Part shown: positions 8,170-16,818 of the stretch, in pieces
How the letters are laid out: each line of letters opens with the position of its first letter
How positions within the stretch are numbered: the stretch's first letter is position 1
DNA from: Tetmemena sp. SeJ-2015
Taxonomy: Eukaryota; Ciliophora; Spirotrichea; Sporadotrichida; Oxytrichidae
DNA: 17,742 nt
Direction of reading: 5' to 3'
Assembly (NCBI GenBank): GCA_027382625.1
Contig: JAJKFJ010006377.1
Location: 1 to 17,742, forward strand
Position numbers and translations under genes: made by a program
Notes under the pieces: model-generated
What the model saw: the letters and a program-made list of their open reading frames with translations, nothing else
Told to the model about the DNA's origin: nothing
Databases searched by the model: none

Positions 8170-10409
8170 ATGCTGGTTGATGGCTTTATAAAGCATAAGG
8201 AGTGGTTCAATTGCACCAACATCACAACTATAGACTAAAGCACAGGGGAAGGAGGCTCTGAGGGATAGGCTCAAGCACTTAAGTCACTCTTCCACTTTGA
8301 GGAGAACTTGGGAATCTTCTTGTAGAATATAGAAGACTTCTTCTAAGTGCAGAAAGATAAGATAGCTCACGATACTAAGACCATACAGATGCAGGAAAAT
8401 AGACTAGCGCAACTTGAATAAGACCTCACTGCCTACAAAGCTTAGTTATAATAAAATATTTCTTCATCTCTCGTTAACATAAATGGAGGGAGAATGCATT
8501 TGATAGACCTGGAAAAGGCTTATGAATTTGTGGAGTACCTGTTTGAAAAGATGCCCTAGGAGGACACTATCAAACTCAAAGCGAGATTGAAGTCTCTCTC
8601 TCGAAGAGCTCCCATCTTCAAGACAGAGGAGGATGAGATAGACTTGACTGACATTTTTGGAGGAGCCTCAACTAGGAACTCTCAGAGCAAGCTAGAATAA
8701 TTTATCTTAGATATTTGATAAGCGGCCAGTAGCTGACTACTGGTAGATAGACCAGGGACTGCTTCTGCGCATACTGATAGAGTACTACCGAAGAGAGAAG
8801 AAGATCAGAGTGCTGCTGCTTAAAAGACTACTTGACGAAGAGCCGAAGGATTCCTTTTCACTTAAGGGCAACCTCTCTTTCTTCGCTTTCAGGAAAATCA
8901 TAGAGCAATAACAAAAGATAGAATGATTTTTAAGGATCGATTATTTGATTTATTAATTCGACCCCTCCATGCTTGATATCGAAGTGGCTAGAGTTTACAG
9001 AGAAGCGTTCATAGCAGGCAATGGAATTGTGAGCTTTGATTCTATCATGCTTGTATTCGAGGAGTAGTGCTTCTTTGTTCGCACTCTCCAGGTCAAAGGC
9101 AGGAACGATCCTCCCATCGTAAACTCAGCAAACGACATCGCTCTTCCTAGTCACAGAGTTGGATTTAATGTATATGCTCACCCAAGAAGAGTAACTCGCC
9201 AAGATACCTGAGGAGAAGATCAGAGACACCGAGATAAATTATTCTGTGAACTTTCATTAAGCTTATAAGTTAATATTGATAAACGCTTACATCTATGAGC
9301 ACTGGCGCAATAACGAGCATAACTTCCTCACTCTCAGGCGCCTCATTGAAAACACAGGCCAAGAGACCACATTAAATCTGCTTTTAAAAATACCCTAATA
9401 TATATATTACAGCATATAATTTTTATATCTCTGTTTTGAGAACTACATAAAGAACAAGGGATAAGTGGACGCAGCCAAGTTCAGAGGAAAGTCCATGCTA
9501 TAGATCTACAGAAGGCTATTCAAGTTGACTTTTCGATCACACATTAAAAATATTTTTTAAGATGGTATAATTTGACTTTGAAGTTCAGGTGCTACTTCTT
9601 AGAAATCCATTAAGATGATTTCTCAGCCTACACTTCCAACTAGACCAAGACTCTTGATGTATTCTCGAAAGAGTTGGCTTTCTTTGAAGGCTTTATAGAC
9701 ACAGAGAATGAATTGATAGTGAATATTTCCCGCATCCCCATGGGCAAAGACAAGTCAGATGAGAAACGCTTTTGGGTGACCATGCAGAACCTATTCATGA
9801 ATGGGTATCACGTATAGAGGGACTAAACAGTGAAGAAGGCAATCACTCTTCATCGCTTTGCTCGGCAGGTGCTTTCCAAGAAAGGCACCATTGCTGGGTT
9901 GTTTGAAACTCCTTTACCTAATAAAGACTCTATGAGTATTATAGTTGGAATTTTAATTAAAATCGGAGATTTGTTAAAATAATAAATGGAGAGTTGCAAA
10001 ATGGTGACAGTTGAAATCGTAGATTCAGCCCCCGATCTGCAGCTTGTTCTAATGCTTTTTAAAAATTAATATGTGCTTCTTCTTTAATCATCTTCATAGC
10101 ACCCCTCAGTAGCGAGATATCATGCGCGCACTGATGAACTTCCTCAATATCTTCTTCAACTTAACTTGTGTCGCTTATAACTATTGGCTGAGAGCTCCCA
10201 CACAAAAGTTGCAAGGATAAAAAGTTCTTAGAATTTTATGCTGAATCGAATGGTGTAATTTTTATTTAAATTGGACACACTTCAACTGCCGCTGATTTAT
10301 TCCATTTTAATTTAATAATTAATTTAATTCTCTTTTTTATTAAATTCTCAGCTATAATTACAACTTAGAACTGGAAGATGATGAAGAATAGATTGAGGAA
10401 ATGCAATGA
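8170..10409 (+). CDS. IP3-receptor-like calcium channel fragment (middle region only)
   Basis: From ATG 8170 (MLVDGFIKHKEWFN), four introns (9092-9128, 9565-9602, 10073-10109, 10208-10351; 37, 38, 37 and 144 nt) and two short candidate IESs (8710-8716, 8917-8934) must be removed. The result is 1959 nt, exactly 652 codons plus TGA at 10407. Early residues include a Gln-rich coiled coil (QMQENRLAQLEQDLTAYK) and helical repeats. Later segments such as LMYMLTQEEQL and LNLLLKIPQYIYYSIQFLYL could be a RIH-associated domain. Near the end, TVEIVDSAPDLQLVLM followed by RDIMRALMNFLNIFFNLT resembles the linker and first membrane helix of IP3 receptors. The protein then ends with an acidic tail (LEDDEEQIEEMQ). 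The IP3-binding N-terminus and six-helix pore are absent, so either the gene is split or scrambled, or it is a truncated relative. Family assignment is from memory of the motif pattern, not a search. Confidence 0.55.
8710..8716. mobile_element. Candidate tiny IES (7 nt, GATA pointer)
   Basis: The frame hits TGA just after 8717. The direct repeat GATA (8710-8713 and 8717-8720) brackets GATATTT. Deleting 8710-8716 gives LDKRPVADYW and reopens a long conserved-looking frame. The shift needed (1 mod 3) matches. A sequencing error or a real frameshift would look the same. Confidence 0.4.
8917..8934. mobile_element. Candidate short IES (18 nt, GAT pointer) containing an in-frame stop
   Basis: An in-frame TGA at 8924-8926 lies between GAT at 8917-8919 and GAT at 8935-8937. 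Deleting 8917-8934 keeps the frame, removes the stop and gives QQKIDYLIYQFDPSML. There is no GT-AG pair here. A 3-bp repeat is weak evidence alone; the support is that both flanks code well in one frame. Confidence 0.35.
10267..10358. repeat. Dispersed repeat R1, copy 1
   Basis: Most of the last intron of the IP3-receptor-like gene closely matches 16955-17046 in the same orientation. Both start with ACACTTCAACTGCC and share the later block TCTTTTTTATTAAATTCTCA. A weaker third version may lie at about 11940-12020. Such conservation is unusual for an intron and suggests a germline repeat. Confidence 0.6.
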
Positions 10410-11072
10410 ATGATTTAAGCTTTCAGTTTGATATCTTCGATCCCTAATTTAATTTTCATTTCTTATCTCTTTAGTTCAATTTTTATTAAAATAAAAACAT
10501 GTTTCTCATTATGCAAAGAATGGAATTTGATTAATATTCCGACTTTGAAAACTTTTTTGTGATCTATATTTTTCTTCTCACACTATTATGATTTAATATA
10601 TCTTAAAATCTCACGAATGAAAATCTCTTAAAGGATTTTTCAGATAAGATATAAAAAAGAGAGAGAGAGAATAGTTAAAAGAAGAAATATAAAGTGAAAT
10701 GATGCCTAATGAATCTATAGAGGATTTTTAGAATAGTAAATTAATCTCTGAGGGACACTTTCATTTTCCTTTCTTTCAAACTTTTTTCAAATCTATAATC
10801 TAGAGTATATTTTTAACCTCATTCATAAAATCAATATTCTGGATTAAAAACATGAATAACGAAAATAAAAATTTAAGATTAGATTAAGGGTCATTTTAAT
10901 TTTGGCTAATCATCATTCTTAATAAATGGTCAATTAAAAAAAAATTGAAATCATAATCTTAGTCTGGATAAATAGTGTTTTGTCTTACTTGCCTATTTTT
11001 TATTTTCGTGTATAAATTTTGATCAATAGAGTGTTAACTACTAATAAATAATGTTCCCTTTACTTATAAAAT
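10410..11072. other. AT-rich intergenic stretch with one weak open frame
   Basis: About 660 bp of AT-rich DNA. One frame, 10699-11022 on plus (108 codons including stop under the ciliate code, starting MMPNESIEDFQNSKL), is open from ATG to TGA. The first 25 residues look protein-like; the rest is rich in F, I, K and N, as expected of random AT-rich sequence with one stop codon. I see no family signature and would not call it a gene. Confidence 0.3.
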
Positions 11073-12286
11073 ATGGTAGAACATATCCATAAACTTTAAA
11101 AATCCAAAGAGAGAAGCAGCTATGATTTATTTCTCCCAGAAAAGAAGCTTCGCAATGATTATAGTGAAGAATTTAATGGAAAATAGAAGGTAGTAAGAAT
11201 GGAAATCAATAGGAAGTAAATAAGTGGCAGGTAAGTTGTCTGGCTTCAAATCTCTATCAATAATACCTTTCTTGTGCAGTACTTTAAGCTAACGTTCAAA
11301 TATTCAAATTATTAAATTTAAAATCACAAATAATTAAAACAGATCTCTAAAGCCGCCCTGCCTATAATACTAATATTTTTAATCACTCTCTCACAAATGG
11401 CGAGCCAGATAATAAGGAAAGTTCTAGTCACGTATTTAAGTATTCCTCAAAAGACATCTTTAAGGAATCTGAATTAGAATTCATTTGTTTTTGCTTCAAA
11501 TAATATAGAAATTTAAAGAAAATTGGAGACTCAAAATTATTTGAATTATTGGCACGTGAGATAATCGATTAGTTCGTCTGTATGTGTAATATATATCTAG
11601 TTACTCATTTTTCGTTCACAAATTCTTTTTAAATTTCAAGTTAGAAAAATTAACAATATTGCCATGGATAAATTAAATTCGATCATTTATTAAAATAAAA
11701 ATTCAAGAGTTAAAACCTCATTTGAGTTAAAATGACAGATCCTATAATTTAGATCTTGCTCGAGAGCCAATCCAAAAATTATGATTCACTTCTTTTATAA
11801 TTTTCATAGCAAAAATGGATTTAAGTAAAATCAACTTCGTAATTAATTACGGGTTAGAAGTCTGAATCGAGCACTCCCCGCATATAAGTTGAAAAAAGAA
11901 ATGAAGTTCTTAAAATTGTAATCTGAATGGTATAAAAATTATTAAAATTATATAAAATTCAACTCCATCCCTATATCCATTGTAAAGTGACTAATTTCTT
12001 ATTATTTTCCAAAAAATTCTTAGCTGTAATGATTATGAAGATACTAAATAAGGACATAAATTATTTTCTATTGCAATCCTACCTTGTAAAATTATTTATT
12101 ACAGTTGATCCTTCAAGAATTAGCATTTAATAATTATTTGGCGATATTTACTAGGCATTATAATATGAAATCTTCAAGCAATAAGACCCCTCATATTAAT
12201 TAGATAATGGAGTCGAAAATTTTAAAATTGGACACAATGAAGAACAAATTAAGATTGATCACAAATTCATTATAGCTAAAATATGA
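11073..12286 (+). pseudogene. Decayed gene, 3' half paralogous to the IP3-receptor-like gene
   Basis: A plausible ATG at 11073 opens MVEHIHKLQKSKERSSYDLF. A 122-nt intron (11231-11352, GTAAGT donor) joins in frame to SRPAYNTNIFNHSLTNGE and a helical stretch LKKIGDSKLFELLAREIIDQ. From about 11650 the sequence aligns, at DNA and codon level, with 9930-10395 of the neighbouring gene: LLKQ at matching position, VKMTDPIIQILLE against VEIVDSAPDLQLVLM, a conserved intron donor (GTTG), and the acidic stretch after it. An in-frame TGA near 11728 and an indel before the donor mark decay. A last segment (FDPSRISIQQLFGDIYQ after a possible 19-nt intron 12090-12108) runs to TGA 12284-12286 inside a repeat. 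The N-terminal half is unrecognised and may be a different gene joined to the paralogous block. Whether any of it is expressed is unknown. Confidence 0.45.
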
Positions 12287-12400
12287 GTGGGAAATCGGGA
12301 GTAAGATATTTGAAGTTTTAAACTAGGTGGTGGAAGTGGTCTAGATGATCAGCTGGTAACTGATTAGGATTTGATATATTTAATTTCGAATCCCTCAATT
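12267..12400 (+). repeat. tRNA-like short interspersed repeat, copy A
   Basis: About 134 bp homologous to the reverse complement of 14592-14745. Shared blocks include ATCGGG.GTAAG, ATATTTGA and ATGATCAG..GG.TAAC. It has a perfect match to the Pol III A-box consensus (TGGTCTAGATG, 12337-12347) and a near-match to the B box (TTTCGAATCC, about 12384-12393). The tRNA arms do not pair, so it is a tRNA-derived SINE-like relic and not a functional tRNA. Confidence 0.5.
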
Positions 12401-14001
12401 GATTAACTATTTAAAAATCATAATTTAACGAATTATCTTAGAGCTTATTTCATATCTTCAATTTAAGTATCAGACCTTCTCAAGATAAAGCAATCAAAAT
12501 GAGACCTAATTAGAATAGTCAGAAACTGATAGCAATCTCAAGGAGGCATCAGAATTCTTTTAAACTGGTTGCCAGGAAGGGTGAAAAAAATATGTCAAAT
12601 AATTATAGGCATAATAGGGCCGCAGCCTCCATAAAAAATCAAATTAAAATCTCATAGCACAATTAATTCGTTAAAGAGTGGAGTCAAATATATTAAACAA
12701 GACTTTTTTATCAACCATAGATCATCCTTTCGTATTCATCCTATAATAAGCCATTAGGGAGATGATGAGTACATTTAATCTATTTAATAAAAAAATTTGA
12801 AATAAAATAAATTATAATTCAACTCATTATTTAATGCCTGAAGAGATTCTATTTCTTTTTTATCAGAAGATATATTTTAAATATTAAGATGAAAAAAATC
12901 AATTAAGAAATTATTGATGTGAATAACTCTTCTTTCATTAAGAGACAAATTTATTTTTTTTATAATAGTGGTATCATAAAATCTAAGAATTTGACAAATT
13001 TTAATATAATTTTGGCTTGATTTTGATCTTGTAAAAATCAAATTAATTTTGTAAGAGTTGACAAAATGGAAAATGAAAAATAATGCCAATGCCCAAGAAT
13101 ATATAAGCAATTAAGAATATCAAAAGAGCTTAAGAAGGCAAAAGCTTAAATGAAAAATATTTATTTTCTATGAATATACAGAGTTAACTTCTCTTACAAA
13201 ATAAATTTCTTTTGGTATTGAAAATGAAGAAAAATTCTTCTAGATTAATTGCTAAAATAGCAAAGAAAAGTTTTTTATTTCTTAGATGAGATTATTGTCA
13301 AGATAGCTGCTAAATTTTGTCAATTAGAAATTTCAAGTGCTGAAATATTTTGAGTGAAAAGATAAACTACTTAATTTAGTTCTGCAGCTTGTTTAAATAA
13401 AATTTATAATTTATCTTGAGATAAAACTTTGTCTTTACTTCGCTTTATAGAATTCTATTTATTAAAAAATATTTTTTGTGAATGAATTTTAAATTCTTAA
13501 TTCATTCATTAAATGGTTGAAAAATTTATAAATTAAAAAACAATATAAAGAAAAATAAGATTTATTAATCCTATTTAAATTAAGAATGAGCTCTTATCAT
13601 TTTATAATTTAAATTTGCTACTTCTTATAATATTAAGAATGATTATGTAGGGATATTAAAATAAAATTATTTTTTTAAGAAAATCTCATTAAATTGTTTT
13701 GCCTTTGAAAAGTAAATACTTGGCAGTAAGCACTTTTGATTATAATCAAGTTTATTAAGTACTTCTTATTTGAGATTAAAAAACACTTTGAAAATATAAA
13801 GGATCAAGCATAGAGATTAGCATTTGTCAATTCCTGATAAATATTCCTCTTTTTAAAAGAGGGACACCTAATTAAATTATCACCCTGATTATTCTATCAA
13901 TTAATAATAATTACTTAGAAAAATGATTCTTGATTTGCATCATAATAATTTAAGGTAGAAATTATGATTCTCATATTTTATTTTCTTCCTCAACCTTATA
14001 G
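12401..14001. other. AT-rich germline-type DNA with a few coding-like scraps
   Basis: 1.6 kb of very AT-rich sequence. A plus-strand stretch at about 12430-12590 is open in two frames, one containing NQNETQLEQSETDSNLKEAS and ending in TGA; the other continues to about 12770. Another plus stretch ending at TGA 13351-13353 reads LDEIIVKIAAKFCQLEISS. Either could be a small gene segment, but neither shows a family motif. A short match to the dispersed repeat is at 12725-12750 (minus orientation). The 77-codon minus-strand open frame at 12877-13110 is composition-driven. Nothing else is recognisable. Confidence 0.35.
12715..12750 (-). repeat. Partial copy of the tRNA-like repeat leader
   Basis: The plus-strand block GATCATCCTTTCGTATTCAT followed by CCTATAATAA matches the leader end of copy B (about 14718-14745) with few differences. 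A more diverged version lies at 16905-16935. The tRNA-like part is not evident here. Confidence 0.5.
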
Positions 14002-14226
14002 ATTAGTGAAACTTAGAAGTGCGATGAGGAACAGCTGCAAATCCTTACTTTCTCATCTTCAATTTTCAAATGCGAGAGTATAGTGTGGCACTCTCAACAT
14101 TTTTGCGATGGAGTTGATGTTGAGAACTGGCTATTACAACTGATAAGGGTGACTACATCCATACCTTTGAGTCAAAATGAAACTGAGATAGGATGTGTAA
14201 TTATTTTTGAGTAATTTCGCGTTTGA
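14002..14226 (+). CDS. Isolated coding island, possible dynein-linker-like segment
   Basis: Preceded by an acceptor-like CCTTATAG, a 74-codon frame ends at TGA 14224-14226. Its composition is clearly richer in GC than its surroundings, and the residues look like real protein: KCDEEQLQILTFSSSIFKCE, then HFCDGVDVENWLLQLIRVTT. The G-V-x-V-x-x-W-L pattern followed by a helix recalls the dynein heavy chain linker (NVExWL), but this is weak. There is no start codon. It could be the last exon of a decayed gene or a lone macronuclear-destined segment (MDS) of a scrambled gene. Confidence 0.4.
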
Positions 14227-14421
14227 TTCGCATGATTATAAGTATTGTAGAATATGAATGGATTACGGGAAATTAAAAAGTAGATGTATAAGTTTAAGCA
14301 TTAGGGAATAAATTAAAACCATCTCTAGATTAATAACTGCCAGGATGTATGATTACATACTTTTGAAACCATCTCCATCAGATTTAATTTTGAATAATTT
14401 GAAACATCTCTTATTTATTTT

Positions 14422-14590
14422 TCAAGTTTTCCTCTTTTTAAACTATTATTCCGCTAACTCAACTTCCTCATCATCTTCATCATCATCTTCTTATTAATTA
14501 TTCTTCCTATTATTTTTATTTTTACTGCCACTATTGCTATTGCTGCTGTTGCTATTGATGCTATAATTATTGGGCCGAAATTTTTTTTAA
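14422..14590 (-). CDS. Low-complexity Asn/Ser- and Asp/Glu-rich C-terminal fragment
   Basis: On the minus strand a frame reads RPNNYSINSNSSNSNSGSKN, then NNRKNNQQ, an acidic run QEDDDEDDEEVE, and ends KKRKT at TGA 14422-14424. The mix of Asn/Ser tract, acidic cluster and basic end resembles the disordered tail of a nuclear protein. On plus it shows as TCATCATCT and CTATTG/GCTGTT microsatellites (14461-14575), so a non-coding microsatellite is equally possible. It starts right beside the tRNA-like repeat and no upstream exon is visible. Confidence 0.3.
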
Positions 14591-14591
14591 A

Positions 14592-14745
14592 AATAGGTTT
14601 TCTAGTGAGAGTCGAACCTTTGTCCAAAAAATCATTAATCTAGTGGTTAACCCTCTGATCATAAGGTCTTAAATCAAGATCTACTTCTTCATTTCTCTCA
14701 AATATCTCTTACCCCCGATCAACTATTCGTATTCATCCCATAATA
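14592..14745 (-). repeat. tRNA-like short interspersed repeat, copy B
   Basis: Inverted relative to copy A. On minus it reads from the leader TTATTATGGGATGAATACGA to a near-perfect Pol III B box GGTTCGACTCT (plus 14608-14618), with an A-box-like ATGATCAGAGGG before it. It abuts the transposon terminus at 14745-14804: the terminus matches its other copy up to exactly where this repeat starts. Acceptor and D stems do not pair, so it is not a working tRNA. Confidence 0.5.
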
Positions 14746-14804
14746 AAGAAATTAATTATACACTACTTATTTTCACTTTCTTATCATATTGTGGGGTTTT
14801 TTAT
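14740..14804 (-). mobile_element. TBE-like transposon terminus (element lies to the left)
   Basis: The plus-strand sequence ACTTATTTTCACTTTCTTAT, then CATATTGTGGGGTTTTTT, is the reverse complement of the terminus at 17359-17427 with a few differences and a 6-bp gap in the telomere-like part. The outer GGGGTTTT faces right, so the element body would extend leftward. No matching left end was found within the window, so the element is partial, deleted or much diverged. Confidence 0.6.
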
Positions 14805-15118
14805 ACTCAACGTCTTGCAGGAATAATTTTTCAATTCCCTGTCCTTAAAATGCTGAAATTTTGCCTAGTGAAATATTTAGCTGTTTTAGTCATTCACTAA
14901 CTCGACAATGATCTCTTTGATCCTCGAAAAAATTGATCTTTTTCACTCACTTTCCAGATCAGCCAAGCTGTATACGTATCCTTTTCTCTCAAAGAAGTTT
15001 GAGAGATCCAAGTCTCATTTTGGCTAGCCATAACTATGAGAATTAGGTGCTGGCGGCCTAGTATTTCTCATTCTCTACGTTTTAGGAATAGTTTCATTTT
15101 AGAATTTCAGAAATCTAA
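14805..15118 (-). pseudogene. Gene fragment interrupted by stop and abutting a transposon end
   Basis: On minus, a frame reads FLKFQNETIPKTQRMRNTRP, then PAPNSHSYGQPK, an in-frame TGA (15015-15017), and continues in the same frame as LSNFFERKGYVYSLADLES. A 36-nt GT-AG intron (14915-14950), typical of this window, joins to EIIVELVNDQNSQIF and on to KTLSIKNP, where it meets the telomere-like terminus at 14804. Good coding texture on both sides of the stop suggests a once-real gene cut by a transposon insertion, or a segment whose remainder lies elsewhere. An inverted repeat (TCTCAAA.GAAG.TTTGAGA, about 14985-15005) sits near the stop. I do not recognise the family. Confidence 0.45.
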
Positions 15119-15330
15119 ACCATAATTTTGATTCGGTAATTATTAATTTATCAGCTGTTATTTAAAGGAATTTAGATTAACTATTTTATTCTCTAATTTT
15201 CTCAATAATTATTACAAATGAGCGTAATTTCCTCAGGATATCTTTTCTTGTTAAAATTCTAGAGATGTTTTAAGGATATATATATATTTTTTGATCAATA
15301 TAGTTTATAATTAATAACCTGGCTTTAAAA

Positions 15331-16267
15331 ATGCATAAATCAGGCAGTGACACAAACAAGGATTTTAACGTAGACCTCCCAGAGAAAGATTTAGACAAGA
15401 GCTTCTTAAAACTTTGAAAATTACCAAATAGTGTTAGATCAAATACTTACCTTGCTCAAAATACAAGATTCGAAGAAAAAAAGTAATCAAAATAATATCA
15501 TTCGAAGAATACAGTGACTTTTTAAATTAAGTGAATACTTTAATGGAAATCCCCACTCACTAGAATTTTTTGGAAATAGAATACGCTTTCAAACATAACG
15601 ACTGCATTATTTTGGTTATGGACTATGTTGAGGGCGACACATTATACTCATACCTCTATCAACTGGAATAAGCAAATAGGTTTACTTATGAAGAGATCTT
15701 TAATATAGTCTCTTAGATTTTAGATGCAGTCATACACCTTCATGCTAATCAGATAATTCATGGGAATATCTATCCTCACAATGTTTTAATCGATTCATAA
15801 GGGTGTTTGAAATTGACTGTTTCGTTATCCACAAGAAAATCAAGCTAATAATAATCTCAGGTTGCCTCTAGTGCTCCCTGATATTATATGGCTCCAGAGA
15901 TGCTTTTAATGTAGCCGAATTGTTCATTTGCTGCAGATATGTGTGCGTTAGGCGTGCTGATATTTGAGATGTGCACTGGAAACTTATTTATTGATTAAAT
16001 TTAAATGAAATTCGGAATTAAGTTATTCTAATATATGAAGAATTGTGAATTGTTGGCCGTGAGGTAGCTACCTCAATATGGGGCATATTCGATAGCTACT
16101 TAAATTTTATGAATTGTTTTTGTTCTTCAGCCATTAGTATAGTAGGATCTCTCTTAGATGAAGTATTAATGTTGCAAGTTCTGAATGAAGAATTTATCGA
16201 AGCTCTTAAACTTTTTTTAAGGGATAACTCTCTCCACATACCTACCACGATGAAGTTGCAAGGATGA
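15331..16267 (+). pseudogene. Degenerate Ser/Thr kinase-like gene
   Basis: Starts with ATG 15331 (MHKSGSDTNKDFNVDL), then a stop at about 15416 and a frame change. From about 15480 a kinase fold is clear: KKVIKII (possible VAIK strand), ILVMDYVEGDTLYSYL (hinge), IIHGNIYPHNVLID in place of the HRDxKxxN loop, LKLTVSL in place of DFG, then YYMAPEMLL and ADMCALGVLIFEMCTGNLF. The catalytic Asp (HRD) and the DFG Asp are missing, so even an intact product would be a pseudokinase. An in-frame TGA at 15879-15881 sits just before YYMAPEM, and another frame shift occurs near 16080, after which the frame ends at 16265-16267. The base composition is AT-rich compared with the left-hand genes. It lies between the two outward-facing transposon ends. 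Confidence 0.65.
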
Positions 16268-16317
16268 AATTTGCGAAGAATTTAATCTTTAATTGAATAT
16301 AGGGTGTATATGAATGC

Positions 16318-16479
16318 ATGAACGAGGGTAAGGAAAACCTAATGAAGATAGAGTTCTTGAACAAAGTGACATATATTAAATTGGAGATAGTTTTAAAGCA
16401 TTATGTTTTTAAATTTAATAAGGAAGTCAGCTACAACAAGATCATCGTTAAGAACATGAAAACCACCACCCCAGTCTGA
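16318..16479 (+). CDS. Short open frame after the kinase-like gene
   Basis: A 53-residue frame from ATG 16318 (MNEGKENLMKIEFLNKV) to TGA 16477-16479 with balanced, protein-like composition, ending NMKTTTPV. The frame may start a few codons earlier after an acceptor-like TATAG. It could be the displaced C-terminus of the kinase-like gene after a frameshift. I see no family motif. The opposite strand is also open over part of this stretch. Confidence 0.3.
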   Translation: MNEGKENLMKIEFLNKVTYIKLEIVLKHYVFKFNKEVSYNKIIVKNMKTTTPV

Positions 16480-16509
16480 GTTATAGTTTTTTGTTTCCGC
16501 GCTTTGAGC

Positions 16510-16735
16510 AGCTGTCTGTTGAGGGTGAGAGTAGACTCCTTCTGAATGTTGTAGTAGGTGAGAGTTTTCTTTGAGCATGATGTTAATTTCTTTCTTGAGG
16601 TGTTTCAAAAGTACGCAAATGGAAGCATACTTTTGTAAACCTTCTTGCTTTCTAGTGAAGATGAGTCTCTGTTGGTCGGGAGGGATACCTTCCTTGCCTT
16701 GGATCTTTGCCTCCTCCTAGGCTGCCTACTACAAG
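16510..16735 (-). pseudogene. Frame-broken ubiquitin fragment
   Basis: On minus, 16639-16713 encodes EAKIQGKEGIPPDQQRLIF then TRKQEG, matching ubiquitin residues ~27-50. In another frame, 16510-16563 encodes LTYYNIQKESTLTL, matching residues ~56-69 (DYNIQKESTLHLV). Between them are about 75 extra bases. The ubiquitin N-terminus is not recognisable: upstream the frame reads a Tyr/Asn-rich stretch from a trinucleotide repeat. The C-terminal LRGG is absent, so it could not be conjugated. This is a ubiquitin-derived relic, or a ubiquitin-like gene segment interrupted by an IES. Standard intron splicing does not restore the frame. Confidence 0.7.
16607..16634. repeat. Inverted repeat (hairpin) inside the ubiquitin interruption
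   Basis: AAAAGTACGC and GCATACTTTT are 10-nt arms (9 of 10 pair) around an 8-nt loop. It lies wholly inside the extra sequence that splits the ubiquitin fragment. Confidence 0.6.
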
Positions 16736-16739
16736 TTGT

Positions 16740-16818
16740 AGAAGTTGAGGTTGCTGATGTAGATGTAGTAGTGGTAGTAGGTGTTGTTGATGTAGTTGTA
16801 GTAGTAGTTGAGATTTAA
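16740..16818. repeat. GTA/GTT trinucleotide-like tract
   Basis: About 80 bp of degenerate GTA, GTT and GAT triplets on plus (e.g. GATGTAGTTGTAGTAGTAGT). On minus it reads Tyr, Asn and Ile codons in frame with the ubiquitin fragment. It looks like a microsatellite expansion. Confidence 0.6.

Noticed and set aside
9129..9160. Intron GTAAAC...CCTAG (9119-9150) to explain the frame change near 9140
   Set aside because: Its 32-nt length leaves the wrong frame; the 37-nt intron 9092-9128 restores it and matches the size of other introns.
12877..13110. Minus-strand open frame of 77 codons
   Set aside because: Composition is that of random AT-rich DNA (I, N, F, K) with no coding texture or family motif.
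14592..14690. A functional tRNA gene
   Set aside because: B box is good but the acceptor, D and anticodon stems do not pair, and the second copy shows the same partial structure.
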